Shown: piece by piece, positions 1 through 11,496 of the stretch
Layout of the letters: each line of letters begins with the position of its first letter
Position numbering within the stretch: the first letter of the stretch is position 1
Source of the DNA: Diplolepis rosae
Lineage: Eukaryota; Arthropoda; Insecta; Hymenoptera; Diplolepididae
Assembly (NCBI GenBank): GCA_030998225.1
Contig: JAPYXD010000704.1
Coordinates: 5,642,001-5,706,000 of the forward strand
DNA length: 64,000 nt
Direction: 5' to 3'
Position numbers and translations under genes: made by a program
Notes under the pieces: model-generated
The model's input: the letters and a program-made list of their open reading frames with translations, nothing else
Database searches by the model: none
Told to the model about the DNA's origin: nothing

Positions 1-302
1 TTTTAAACAAATAGTAATTACAGAAAATGGACCTCTTCAGAATTGTTTTTCGAAGATTGAAATGTTTATTATAGTATCTGGAATGTATCGCGAAAATTTA
101 AAAGTTGGCAGTCAAGTAGTTTTTGAGATATGATTTAATATAAAAGTCACGACGGCTCTGAGCAATTATGAAATTTCTCTAAAAATATTGTTTTTTTCTA
201 TGAAATCTTTTACAAACTACGAGCATCCAAAAAAAGCTTGATTTTTTCGACATTGAAACAGCAGAAAATTTCTGATATAACATACATACACATACATTAC
301 CA

Positions 303-1072
303 GTGGTGTTAAAACACAATTTCATCGCAAAAGCTCAATCCTCTTTCCTCAACAATGTTGAGGAATCTATAAGTGAGGGAGAATTCATCGTCACATTCGA
401 TTTCTCGAAAAATTATTCCTTTAAGATACAAGATATGATTCAATATTATCACTGGGACGATTCCCAAGCGACCCTGCACGCTATGTGACATATTACAAAC
501 GAAATAATGTTTTAAAAAACTACAGTTTTGTTGTAATATCAGAGAAGTCAAAACATGTAGCGGCATCAGTCAATTTATGCAATAAGAAATTGATTAAGCA
601 TCTGAAGGCTAAATTTGGTGACTCTGCCCTTCAGAAATTTTTTTATTTTTTTGACGGAGCTGGGTCTCAGTACAAAAAAAAAGTTTAATTTTTCCTCCAT
701 AAATCTGAATGCGGTATTGAGGCAAAGTGGCATTTTTTGGCCACTTACCATGGAAAAGGAGCATACGATAATATTGGCGGATGTGTTAAAAATGCGGCAA
801 GAATAGTGAGTCTTAAAAAAAATAGTCAAAATCAAATAACATCTCCTAAACGCTTCTTTGATTGGGAACTTAATTATTTGAAAAATTTAAGTTGCAATTT
901 TTGTACAAGTGAAGAACATCAGGCTCACGAAAACATATTTCAATCGCAGCAGCAAAATTGTAAAATTATACCTAAGACTCGTCAATTCCATGCATTCACA
1001 CCAATAGAAAAAATACAATTGTTGCGTAAAATATTTTCTAGTTCAGAAGAAACAATAATATTTAATATTTGA
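303..1072 (+). pseudogene. DDE-like transposase-derived fragment (DGAGSQYK family)
   Basis: Three reading-frame segments (303-488, 485-688, 690-1072) join into one decayed protein. In order it shows FIAKAQSSF, an acidic FIVTFDFSKNYSF block, YHWDDSQATLH, FYFFDGAGSQYK and WHFLATYHGKGAYDNIGG, then a Cys-containing tail. The spaced acidic motifs (FDF, DGAGSQ) and the H-G-K-G block look like an RNase-H-like DDE core. I recall similar proteins as multicopy uncharacterised genes in arthropods and cnidarians, probably transposase-derived; that is memory, not a search. One frameshift lies near 485 and a stop near 688. An acceptor-like tattaccag immediately before 303 suggests an internal exon, with intron-like AT-rich sequence at 1-302. 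A second copy with the same FxxKSQAAxS and FLDFAKNY motifs lies at 7497-8280 on the other strand. Confidence 0.6.
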
Positions 1073-2103
1073 AATTATTCAATGCTTTGTATAAGTTTGA
1101 CATATTTTTTCATTGGACAATAAATGCAAAAGTTTTTGATATTGTCATTATGATTCCTTTAATCAAAATTCATGCGAGTTTTTCGAGAGGGCCAGCGCAA
1201 GCGGTTAGCGCGTCAAAATCCGCGAGCAGGTTGAAGACCACGCGTTATCAAAAAAACATTAATAACTTCCTTAATATTGGTTACTGACTTTTTTTTCAAA
1301 TTTAGTAATCCAAGAGAAAGAATTTTAAGGCGACCGGTTTCACCTAATTTGACACTTTTTTTTCAGTGCTAATTGAGTTAATCGATGTTTCGCATATTAG
1401 CTCACAGTGTCAACTTATTGATAAGAAAACAATAAAACAACAAATGAGACTCATTTGTCATTGTCTGGTTCGTTAAATTCACATAATTATCGATACTACT
1501 ACCTCCATTTCTTATCTCAGATTCAGATTCTCTATTAAAAAATACGTAAGCTTCATTTCAAATTATTTTTTTCGATTCGTGGCAGATGATGCTGTAATGT
1601 CGAAAAAATAAATTGTTGATTACTTCAAGGAATGCGCTTTCAAACAAAAGATCAATTAAACGTGTCGAATGTTTTCAGGAGGACCATTCAATTGTAATGA
1701 ATTCAATTATAATCACAACTTTTACCTCTACCCAGGAACGCTATAGACGTGTCTATCCCCATGTATGGAAAAGGATGAATGTCACAGGCAGCGGCACTGA
1801 AAATGAGTCTGCGAGTGCCTGCGAGAAATGAGTGAATTGAATTAATGATAGCGCCACATGATATGTGATATGTGTCCTTTGAATGTGAGAGAAGATCCTA
1901 TAGACGGGCTGTCTCTTGAATGAGGCTCAGACTGAACTGGTTTATGGAATCTCCTGGGGGACACTGCAAAGCCTCCGCAGTCTGTGACAAAGAACAGTCC
2001 AAACGATCGTTCCCGTATGGCATCCTACTGGGAGTGCTTCGTCGCCGAGTGGTGTCTTCCCCAGCCCACGAGGAAGCGAGGCTGATGTTAGCTAAGTGAA
2101 AAA
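1073..2103. other. Non-coding stretch; tRNA-like patch near 1188-1255
   Basis: No supported gene. At about 1188-1255 a GC-richer segment carries a Pol III A-box-like GCGCAAGCGGTTAGCGCG and, about 25 bases on, a B-box-like GGTTGAAGACC. This is the arrangement of a tRNA-derived SINE head, but no complete cloverleaf can be drawn. From about 1860 the base composition rises towards the R1-clade fragment that follows, so 1860-2103 may be untranslated sequence of that element. The small frame at 1613-1831 resembles nothing I know. Confidence 0.35.
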
Positions 2104-2715
2104 ATGGAGAGGCTGGGCTTGGCCCTTAAAGTTATTCAAGACAAGATGCGTCAAAACACCCCGACCACCATCAAAACGAGCGTTAGAGAGGCTGCCGAGG
2201 TTTTGGAGAGCCTCCTCAACACTCACAAGTGTTTATTGAAAACCAGGGTGGAAATCCAGAAGAGGTTGGGATCCTCGAGGTAATAACCCTGAGTGATTAC
2301 CAGTGCATTGAGTTCAGCACAGAGGGCGGAATCACCCAGTGAATGCGGGAAGTGGCGCTAAAGGAAGGAGCCCTTCCTTGAACACAAGACGACTCAGCAG
2401 ACAAGCTTCGATAACATCTCGAGGAAACCAGGCTCATAGATGAGCTTGGTTGGGCGAAGTCTGCTGGGTCGTTGGAGGACACCGTGCGGGCGGCGAGGTG
2501 GAAAGTGGTCGCCTCACAGCGTGGCAGCGATTCACCCGCTCAAAGGGTGATTCTCTACTTATTGAGGCATGGAAAATAGCAAAATCAGCTCTGAGGCAAG
2601 GCATAAAGAAAAGCCGACTTCAGTACTGATAATACTTGATCGGTGAGGTCGAGAAGGACCCATGGGGTCTCGCCTTCAAAATTATTACCAAAAGATTGGT
2701 GAGGAGAAGAAAATA
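2104..2715 (+). pseudogene. R1-clade non-LTR retrotransposon fragment, internally deleted
   Basis: A 59-codon frame beginning MERLGLALKVIQDK (2104-2283) is followed by pieces of an ORF2-type polyprotein. LSDYQCIEF at about 2290 matches the S-D-H end of an APE-type endonuclease domain. Then come AWKIAKSALRQGIKK and VEKDPWGLAFKIITKRL (about 2565-2700), the linker before the reverse transcriptase in R1-clade elements. The last piece is nearly the same as FEKDPWSFAFKLVTKRL in the minus-strand copy near 27960. Several stops interrupt the frame, and the join of an N-terminal frame to ORF2 sequence shows an internal deletion. The family retrotransposes by target-primed reverse transcription; this copy is dead. 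Confidence 0.7.
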
Positions 2716-3100
2716 ATAAATAATTCTCCAATAAAACTTTCGAATCTTTTTATGGTGAATCTGGATCTGCAATCAAAAATACAGGTTCCTATTTGAACTT
2801 TTACCCCCCCCCCCCATTCCTTTTCCCAGGGGGTGCGGTTTGAAGTACATTTTTGCGGAGTCTTTTTCCCCCTTGAAAATAAAAAGTTTTTATTATATAC
2901 ATTTTCTTCGCAGGATGCATATATCTTGAGATATTTCAACATCTCAAGACAAAAAAGCACCCCGTATATTATTACCGTGTTCCATCTTACTGCCAAAACG
3001 GTATCACTGAACTTTATTTCATGAGTTGTCCAAGAATATGATAACATATCCTTTTGTTTATATTCTTTTTGACAGAGAAGCGGATGTAGCTGAAACAAAA
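2716..3100. repeat. Dispersed repeat with poly-C tract
   Basis: A run of about 13 cytosines at 2806-2818 is followed by ttttgcggagtcttttt and a gaaaataaaaagtttttatt block. The same order (ttgcggagtcactttcc, gaaaatgaaaagtttttatt) recurs at 58335-58375, so this is a dispersed repeat of at least 80 bases. The minus strand is open for 137 codons here, but the frame is low in complexity and I treat it as incidental. Confidence 0.45.
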
Positions 3101-3701
3101 TAAAATTTCTTTACACTTAAATATTCAATATTTCTAATGAAGAACAATATCCATCTGATTCTAGTTTATAAGAGTTTAATTATCCTTAAAATTTAGAGAA
3201 ATCCTGTTTCTTTATTTCACAGCAAATCCCTTATAGGTAAAACATCCAAGTAACACTGTGACCTAAACGAAGCTAATTAGATTTTCTATCTGAGATTTAC
3301 ATCTATTTATATTATAGAGAAAAAAATTAATCTCGCCCCAAGTGATCCAATTCATTGGAAATTATGAATTTATTTATTTACGCAAAAGTTGATGTCTCTC
3401 TTTTAGAGGGCAACGAAATTGCACTGAATCGTCGAGTCTATAGATTTCACAGGTACGAGTTCTCGTGTTTCAAGAAACAAACAGAGTTAGTCATGTGTGG
3501 AATCTAAGGCAAACGGGACCGTATCAAGTTTTGGGTGTCTGTATGATATCATTTATTTGAACTTTTAATTAACAAAATATAGAAACACTCTTGAAAAGAA
3601 AAATAATTAATTATAATTTGAATTCCAGCGAAGTTTTAATCCTCTAAAACCAACGTCTCTAGAATCGATGGTTTAGTGTATTATGGTATAAAACTACTTA
3701 C
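3101..3701. other. No gene seen; intron-like sequence beside protease exon
   Basis: AT-rich sequence with no coding signal on either strand. It lies directly downstream of the donor site of the minus-strand exon at 3702-4000, so part of it is probably intron. Confidence 0.4.
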
Positions 3702-4000
3702 ATGCACAAATGCAACCCCATGATTATCCTTCCAGAAAGGTTTGACTGGATCTCGTTCGTAATAGATATCGTGGTAAACTGCAGAACCTATCATATATTT
3801 TTCATAATAAGAGTTTTTATTAAAACAGTCATTAGCAGTAATGAACTCATTATGGTGAATTGCTATTCCAGTACATGACATCCTTCCGTCGTTCCCCACC
3901 ATTTGAACTAGTAAATGAAGACGGTTCTGTAATACTTGATTCTTATATTGCTGTAGTTTCTGCAACTTTATTACATTGTTCTCCATTCTGGATTCTAATT
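3702..4000 (-). CDS. Serine protease homologue (S1 fold), one internal exon
   Basis: This 299-base exon has an acceptor (ttcttactatgcgttcaacag, 4021-4001) and a strong donor CAT|GTAAGT at 3701. The protein contains LHLLVQMVGNDGRMSCTG, then IAIHHNEFITANDCF, and ends at DNHGVAFVH. In S1 proteases the second block reads G-T-L-I-x-x-x-W-V-L-T-A-A-H-C and the third reads N-D-I-A-L. Here the catalytic His is Asp (TANDC) and the Asp of DIAL appears to be Gly (HGVAF). If that alignment holds, the product is a non-catalytic protease homologue, a class common among secreted insect immune, salivary and venom proteins. No signal peptide exon or Ser-195 exon was found nearby. It enters in phase 1 and exits in phase 0. 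It could be a pseudogene, but both splice sites are intact. Confidence 0.6.
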
Positions 4001-7000
4001 CTGTTGAACGCATAGTAAGAAATCAAATCAGCAATTAAGCAGTATCTCTGATACATGTATAATCTGTTATCTCAATTTGATACATTATTTACTATAAAAA
4101 TGAAATTTTAATGATGTATATGGTAGTCACAAGTAGGTTCTGAGATGTAAAGTATATAATATAAAATACTTTCGCATATACTATAGGGATTCCCTCACAA
4201 TCACTATACACTCATGACTGATTCATTGATTCGCAATTCATTTTATGCCTTTTACTGTTATTGACACATATGGGCCATTCTTTTACATACCGTAGGGATT
4301 TCAAGAAAAAAAAACTTGACATATTCAAATACGACAAAAAAATGTTTCCTCCATATTTCAACAAATTAAGCTGACACATATTTCAGGATTTTGGTGAAAA
4401 AATGTTTTTTCTCGAAAATATTCACGTATAAATTTTTGATAATTTGCTGGGTTTTCTCCAATATTCTCCTACTTGAAATTTATTATCTCTAGCTGTGCTA
4501 ATCGGATCAATGTCGGTCTCATTTTATTTTACACTTTGTTACGTAAGATTTCGAAGTGTATTTAAAAAAAAATTTGTATTGATGTGACATCTTCTGAAAT
4601 TACTTACTTTTTTTTTTTTTTTTTCTCCGAATCTTATTTTTCTCCACTATTTCTCGAAACTTTAAGAGCGGTTTTACATTATAAATTATTTTATACCTTT
4701 CGACGAATTTCTCAATCTTTTGTAAATAACTAAGACTAGAAACCTTTCAAGATAAATTTGAAATGCAGCTGCTTCAATATGAACACTGAAAATTTACTTA
4801 AACTATCGTAAAATATAATAAACTTTGTACCTCTCTATTTCGACCAAAACGCGTCGCCCACAATCGTATTTCCTTTACAAACGTCTACCAGCCCCTAACA
4901 AGATAAATTCATAAAACTCCAAACAAATACAAGCAGTAGATAGTCCAGTATTTAGCCATTACAGGAAATCATAAACAGCTTAGGCTGTCACTCAAAAGGG
5001 ACCGCGCTGGTACCCTGCCCATGAAAAGACAAATAGATGCAAAGTGCACTCTCTGTCCAGATAAGATCTTAGGCCTATTCAATACAGAAAATAAAACTTT
5101 CGAAAATAATATTTTATAAAATAATTAAAATTAAATAAGAAATTAACATTACTTTTAATATTATTCAGTATAAAAAAATATTATTCAGTATGTTATGAGT
5201 AGGAAAAGAAATTATTTCGACTAATGAGAGAAATGCAACTTGCATCTATTTTATTTTTGAACCAATGTTTGAAACTTATAGAACGTAAACTAATGGCAAT
5301 TTATTTAAAAGTTGTTAATAATCAGGGACCTATTTTACCGACGTGATAATTTACGGAAAGTTATTTAAGAAGGTAAAATACCAGGTAATAAATTACGGAA
5401 AATTCTTAATACATTTCTCATTGTATTTTAAATTAATTCTAATAAATCCAACATCAATTTATTTAATAATTAAATATATTTCATACTTATTTTCAATAGT
5501 AATTTAATAAACCAAACTATTTTACTTTCATAAAAATATACATCCATTCTCTATAAACATATTTCAAACTTCGTAAAGCATTGAATCAATCTGAGTTACA
5601 AAAAACTCCAAACCAACTTGTAATTAATACGCAGAAATATAATTGTATTTAGAATATTAATAATTCAATTAAACAAATGTCATTCAGAATTTTAAGTAAT
5701 AGCAATGTTCTGTTTTACCGACACCATCATGTAATTAGATATATATATTTTATACGTGATTTTGCACGCAACCCTCAAATCAAAATAATTTGTTTTAATT
5801 GTTAAATTATAACTTCTTTACCTACAGGTAAAAACGTTAAAACAAAGCAATAGAAAATTGAATTCAAAGTTACATTTTAGAATTAGTACTTATATCTCAA
5901 GAAACGAATTTCAGTAAGATAAACTTATATATAAATTTATCTTCCTAAATGTAAGAATCATATATATTTAAACAAAATATTCGACGTTTAATAAGAATAA
6001 TTTAGAAAACTAATTTTGAAATATGTATTAATCTTAAGCAATAATGATCCTTTTGAATTAAAAATCAAAACATGACTAATTTAATGTAAATTCACGATTT
6101 TGTAAGTTAAGTCAGGATATAAATGAAACATATCATTGTTTGACGCTCCGATTAGTTAAAATTACTGAATCTGTAAACATAATTGTTTAAATAATTAATT
6201 TTTAAAGTATTTTATTTCATAATATACATGTAGCGCAATCTCTTGGGAAATCGATGAATCTGGAAAAGTTTGGAAACTTCCTACAAGGCCCAACCCAATG
6301 GGTCAGCCCTTAAGATTTTCGTAGACTACTGCGGGGGCGTAACTATGTCACTATAGACAGCCAACCAATCAGACAACTGAAGCTAGTGGATTCAACTCCC
6401 CTAAAAGATTTTCAAGTAGAAAGGGAAAAGATGAGAATACATAAAAGCTATGCATTTTCATTTTTTTAATAATAAGTTCCGCTTCTCTACATTTTTTCAC
6501 CAAAAACGTTCTCTTCATTCACAAAAATTACGAAATTTTCCTAAGTACTCGTCGGTCGTGATATCCTCAAAGTTTTTATACGAAGTTTAAATTATATTTC
6601 CTACATTAATATTTTGTTTCTTTTTTTGTGTTCGGTTTCCATCGCAAATTATAGTTCATATACGGTCCCCCAATTTAAATAAAAAATACTAAAAGGAGGC
6701 GGGTTGCAGTTCCAAGTTTCACCACGATACATCGATTCCTCCAAGGATTTATACGAGAATTTTACCAGGATTGTACAAGGATTTTATTATTACAACCAAA
6801 CAAAGTAAGTTAAATAAATACTATCGCTATCTAACTTTTCTCTCAATCTTTTATTTTGATATTTTGAAATAAATTGTATCCTCCCTATGAATATTTGGGT
6901 GCCAGTAACCAATCTGGTATCAATATTCATAGTAACTCTTTCCTTACACCTATCCCCGAGAATCCAAACAATCTGGTGTGCTCCGTAATGCGATGTGCAA

Positions 7001-7410
7001 CTTTGTTTGAATTCTCACTTCCCTTCTTCCAATTTTTTTGAATGATTCCCCTAGGATAAGAAAGAAATTTTTTACCTCATTCTAGCTGCCAAATAAATTG
7101 TAAATTCGTTCCTGAGTTATTAGAGTGAAAACTCTAGACTCAAAATTCTACTTTTTAAATTGTCCTTCAGACAATTTAAAACTTGTGTGACCCTAGACGT
7201 CACATTGAAAACAAATTAAAAATAATAACAATTTTGCATTACAGTTTGAAAATATTTGTCGATTATGTTCATGGATAAAAATCAATGCACAGAATCCAAA
7301 AAAAAGTGGTTCCAGTAACAAAGTAAATCATAATAAATATTCCTAGCACATATACTAAATTAGGTTAAATTGAAATAATTTGGCAATTTTAGATGGTCTC
7401 TAAACTCATT
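4001..7410. other. Long AT-rich stretch without genes
   Basis: No open frame, RNA gene or recognisable transposon. Composition is strongly AT except for a patch at about 6235-6430 (caaggcccaacccaatgggt and a gcgggggcgtaac block) that I cannot identify. A CAAA|GTAAGT donor-like site at about 6801 follows a C/A-rich exon-like segment, but nothing else supports an exon. Short poly-T and poly-A tracts are frequent. Confidence 0.4.
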
Positions 7411-7458
7411 AGTAGTATATTACGTGCCTAGGCGCACAATGAGGATTATTGCGTGACT
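7411..7458 (-). repeat. Element terminus shared with 62.9 kb
   Basis: The segment tatattacgtgcctaggcg followed by cacaatgagg and ttattgcg is repeated almost exactly at 62908-62953, where it forms the end of an inverted-repeat element. Here it sits about 40 bases beyond the C-terminal end of the minus-strand transposase fragment, so it probably marks that transposon's end. Confidence 0.6.
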
Positions 7459-7496
7459 TTTAGTTGAAGACAATTTTAACTATACCTATCAGGTTA

Positions 7497-8280
7497 CTAT
7501 AACCTTGAATTTCTATCTGTGTAATTTTTAGCGAAATCCAGAAATACGAGAAATGCTTTCTCACCGATGGTGTCCTTTATTTTTCTGGAATACGCAGCTT
7601 GTGATTTTTCCAAAAAACCATGCTTTAGTAAAATTGGCACTCCATCTGTCAACGTTTTGAGAAATTCTTCTCTGGAGTTCGTTTTTTCAATAACATCGTA
7701 TCTGTAAAAAAGGCTAGCCCGATAATTTATGGTTTCAATTCCCCACATAAAATTTGTTACTTTCGACTAAATACATTAGAAAATGCATAACCTGTCAGTA
7801 GTGGTCCATTGGCTGAAAGTTATGGTTTTCACATCATGTTCCTCGAGAATAACTCTAAATTTTCCAATAAGAGCGTCTGTTCCAGGGCAATTTGTACAAT
7901 CCAAAAAAAAATCTAGCTGTCAGAGTTCCACAAACTGCGTTTGTGTTTAAATCGAGACGAGATTGCACAAAGTCAACTCTTTTTCTCTTCAAAGTCTGCT
8001 TGATTCCTTGTACTTTCAAATTCATATTTTCATTAATTTTACGGACACACACGTTGTAGGTTCCATTTTGGTTTTGCAAAATACACTCTTTAAGTCGAAG
8101 TTTTCGAAATTTGCTGAGACAAATTTACGTATGTGGAAATTCAGCTTTGAATTTTTTGTGAAAATCACAGAGACTGAACAACAACATTTTTTTACATTCT
8201 CAACATGGATGAGAAGGTATTGGTTTTATGTGAACAATGACTTTCGAAATTTTCATCAAATCTTTACGTTTTGAGACCCC
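7497..8280 (-). pseudogene. DDE-like transposase fragment, second copy of the 303-1072 family
   Basis: Reading right to left: a KINENMNLKVQGIKQTLKRK block (8079-7990), VDFVQSRLDLNTNAVCGTL, a decayed TDALIGK-like part, FYRYDVIEKTNSREEF, then FLEKSQAAYSRKIKDTIGEK and AFLVFLDFAKNYT (about 7620-7510). The last two blocks match FIAKAQSSFLNNVEES and FIVTFDFSKNYSF of the fragment at 303. That copy begins where this one ends, so together they outline most of the protein. The frame breaks at about 7750-7850 and 7900. Nothing after FAKNY is preserved, and the element terminus follows at 7458, so the C-terminal half is deleted. Confidence 0.6.
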
Positions 8281-8560
8281 CTGAGTCAGAAAGAAGGGTT
8301 TTTACGAAAGTGTCTGTCTGTCTGTCTGTAGTAGGTCGTGTGCGGGATAACTCTCGATAGAATTATCAGATTGAATTGAGCTTTGGCACACTTCATTGGA
8401 GCCGAAAAAGTAAGGACAAGTTCGTTAACCAGCCACATCCAATCAAAATTGAGGGTTTGAGCACTACTTTTGTGTTTTTGAAAATAAATTTTTGGAATAA
8501 TCAAAAATTTCAATACTGGTTTTTGATAGTGCTCATAAATCTCTACAAATTATCCTCATA
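8281..8560. repeat. TCTG microsatellite and dispersed repeat
   Basis: A (TCTG) run at 8311-8329 leads into gtaggtcgtgtgcgggataa, ctctcgatagaattatc and tttggcacacttcattgg. I associate this block with dispersed insect repeats, though no second copy is visible in this window. Both strands are open for short distances, but neither frame looks like a protein. Confidence 0.4.
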
Positions 8561-9175
8561 ACATTTTTTGATTAAATTAAAATTAGAAATGTTACAGCAT
8601 ATTCAAATTCGAAAAAAGTCAATATCGAAATTCCATTTTCAAGTTAAATTATACGAGATACGAAAAAACGTTATAATACAATATTATTTTTTACATAAAG
8701 ACCTACAAATTTGAATTGTAACATTTTTTCATAAGATGCATATTTTTCTTATTAATTAAAAAAAAAACCATTGAAAATCCAAAATTCAATTTTTTAACAA
8801 TAATATGTGAAATACGAAAAAAACGTAGGAATACAAAATTGTCCGTTTAAAAAAGATCTACAAATTTTGTCTCACACAGTTTCTGGTAAAACATATATTT
8901 TTCGTTTCAATTCCAAAAAATACGATTAAAATTAAAAAATTCCATTTTTTAGACAAAATATATGAGATACAAAAAAAACGTTTAGATGGAAAATTGTTTG
9001 CCTAAATTAGGTCTACAAATTCTTATTAGGACATTTCGGGACAGGATGTATATTTTATGTTTTGATTTTTAATATTAAAAAAATTCGATTTTTTTCACCA
9101 AAATATGTGAGATACGAAATAAGCGTTGTTATGCAAAATCGTTTCCTTAAATAAAGTCTACGATTGTTTTTTCTT
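8561..9175. repeat. Degenerate tandem repeat, about 150-bp period, four units
   Basis: The phrase gagatacgaaaaaacgt recurs as gaaatacgaaaaaaacg, gagatacaaaaaaaacg and gagatacgaaataagcg at 8655, 8809, 8964 and 9109. Spacings are 154, 155 and 145 bases. Each occurrence is followed at a similar distance by rtctacaaattt, then catawttttt. Divergence between units is high, so this is an old satellite-like array. Confidence 0.8.
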
Positions 9176-9425
9176 TTTGAGAGATTTAGAAGAAACTACA
9201 TTATTTTAACCATGTAATTTATTAAAAAGTTAAAATAGGCATAAGTTACCAGACTACTACCTTAAGGATGATAGAGCCTTAAGTAAATTGAATTTCCTGT
9301 TTCACTTAAATTTGAAAAGAAATTGAGTGACTTTGAGAAAATTTGTAATTCACATCATCTGTAATATTATTATAAAATTGGTTTGAGCTTCAGTATCAAA
9401 TTGTAATAAATAAACTTAAATGTAT
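9176..9425. other. No feature seen
   Basis: AT-rich, no open frame. It separates the 150-bp repeat array from the GC-palindrome cluster. Confidence 0.3.
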
Positions 9426-9552
9426 GCGAAGAGCACAAGACCGAGCGCGAAGCGCGACGTTCAAAAATTCCGGAGCGCGCAGCGCGACGATCGAGCATTA
9501 CGGAGTGCGAAGTGCGCGATGAGAATGTGCCTGCGAAGCGGGCAGATCTTTT
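9426..9552. repeat. GC-palindrome cluster (GAGCGCGAAGCGCGAC type)
   Basis: Four imperfect palindromic units follow each other: gagcgcgaagcgcgac, ggagcgcgcagcgcgac, ggagtgcgaagtgcgcgat and cctgcgaagcgggcagatc. They are separated by about 10-20 bases of AT-rich sequence. The units are strongly GC-rich against an AT-rich background. I have no name for the repeat. Confidence 0.7.
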
Positions 9553-10264
9553 ACACTATGATTCGTTCACAATCATCACAAACAGATTTACAGTTTTTGA
9601 TTCCAAGCATGAGTCTACTAGCATCATCGGATAAATAAAAGTTTTTCACTTCTCGGATGAATCCGATTTTTCATTATCATCTCAGAAAACTTCTGCTTGG
9701 TCTTGTTCATAAACATTTGCAGTTGCTACATTTTTTCCGATTTGACATATACAGTTTTGTGGCTCGTTCCTGGTCTATTAGTTAAACTACTTATATTCTG
9801 CTCTAAAATAATTTCGTCGGCTGTTTCTGTAAAATAGTTTTGTACAGTCGTAGGTCGTCCTCTACGAGCAGCGCGAATACTTGTATCTATTCGAATAGTA
9901 GATTGTCATACGACAATTAGCTATTGGAAAAAATCAGCTCACTTTGTAAAGTTCTAGAAGAATGACTGATCTCTGAGAACGAAAAAATAGTAATCATAGT
10001 AAAATGCCATTTGTTCTTAACGCCAGTTTCACACACGCGTATCAGTCTTTTCGTGGTTGTTGAATGGTTGGTTGATTCTCAGTTAAAGAAGTTCACTGCA
10101 AAGATGCTCTGCTCCTGTTCACATTGAAGGACTAAGAACCTCCATCTCGCTAATAAACGTATTTGTCCCCCCGATTCCATTATTAAAGGCAGAACAAAAA
10201 ATATTTATGAAATAACACAATAAAAAGACATAAATCTAACCAAGAAAAACACAATCTTTCGAGA
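9553..10264. other. No feature seen
   Basis: No coding or RNA signal found. It lies between the palindrome cluster and the mariner relic at 10265. Confidence 0.3.
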
Positions 10265-11496
10265 GATTCGACTTTATTCATCAACATGGTTCCCTTCAAG
10301 TGTGATACATTCATTCCAATGCTTCTCTAACTCTGCGATGCCTTTTTTGTAGAATGATTCACCTTTGCTCTCAAAATAGGCCTCAGTTTCGGCAATCACT
10401 TCTTCATTGGAGCCAAATCTCTTGCCCTGGATTATTTTTTTCATGTCAGCAAAAAGCCAGTAGTCGTTGGGGGTCATATCAAGAGAATATAATGGATGAG
10501 GAAGCAATTCGAAGCTTCATTCAGCCAATTTGACCATCGTTTTCATGGACTTGTGGCACGGTGCATTGTCTTGGTAGAACAGCACTTTTTTCTTTTGCAT
10601 ATGAGGCCGTTGTTTTTTGATTTCTGCTTTTAATTGATCCATTAATGCCATGTAATAGTCGCTGTTGATGGTTTTACTTTTCTCAAGATAGTCGATAAAC
10701 AAAATATCATGCGCGTCCCAAAATACGGATGCAATAACCTTGCCAGTCCACTGTTGAGTTTTTGGTCACTTTGGACGGCTTTCACCAGCTGCTGTTCATG
10801 CAGCTGACGATCTTTTTGTTTCAGGTGTTAGTGGTGAATCCATGTTCCATTCATTGTCACATGCAGACGCAGAAAATCCTTTTTACCTCGCTTAAACAGC
10901 TCTAAACAGTGTTCTACATCCTCGACGCGTTGTTGTTTTTGATCGGGTGTGAGCAAACGCGGCCCCACTTCAAAAACAACGTCAGCATCCCTGAAGATTC
11001 ATGCAAAATTGTAAACACACTACCTCCTAATATCTTTAAAGTGTCAGCTATCTTACGCAACTTTAATTTACGATCGCCCAAAACTATTTTGTGGACTTTT
11101 GTTATGTTTTCCGGAACAACTGCTGATTATGGGCGAGCAAAGCATTCAACGTCATCGGTGTTTGTACGACCGCGTTTCAATTCGCCATACCAGTCAATGA
11201 TTGTTGATTTCCCTGGTACAGAGTCCCAATAACGCTTATCAAGCGTATTGCTTTGCTTAAACAGTATTTTTTTACATTAAAAATCAATGTTTGATTAACA
11301 CTCGAAACTTTTTTTTATTAATTGCGTTGAAAATGACAAAAGTTGCCTCTCTAAAACCTCTGTAACTTCTAAACTAAACGTCAGATTGTCATAAAATTTT
11401 GACACTCAACGTTTGTGGGTTGGTACTATCCAGAAATTGTATGAATTTGACAACAGTTGTACCATCTATATCTCAGGCCGGGAACTTATTGAGTGA
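10265..11496 (-). pseudogene. Mariner transposase pseudogene (family C)
   Basis: On the minus strand, from about 11233: WDSVPGKSTIIDWYGELKRG, a second HTH region (LGDRKLKLRKIADTL), VRLL-like linker, GKKDFL, then FIDYLEKSKTINSDYYMAL, VLFYQDNAPCHKSMKT and PHPLYSLDMTPNDYWLFAD, ending at GNHVDE (10276). These are the mariner order of bipartite HTH domain followed by a D,D34D core. The first catalytic block reads VTMNGTWIHH where MDETW is expected, so the first Asp is lost. Frameshifts lie near 10510, 10700 and 10870. The right end has a TIR-like tcaggccgggaacttattga (11472-11491); the left TIR was not found. A 22.6-kb copy shares the family. Confidence 0.8.

Noticed and set aside
2685..3098. 137-codon minus-strand frame
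   Set aside because: Covers a homopolymer tract and a dispersed repeat; no domain or splice structure.
10909..11232. 107-codon plus-strand frame
   Set aside because: It is antisense to the mariner HTH region; the minus strand carries the recognisable transposase motifs.
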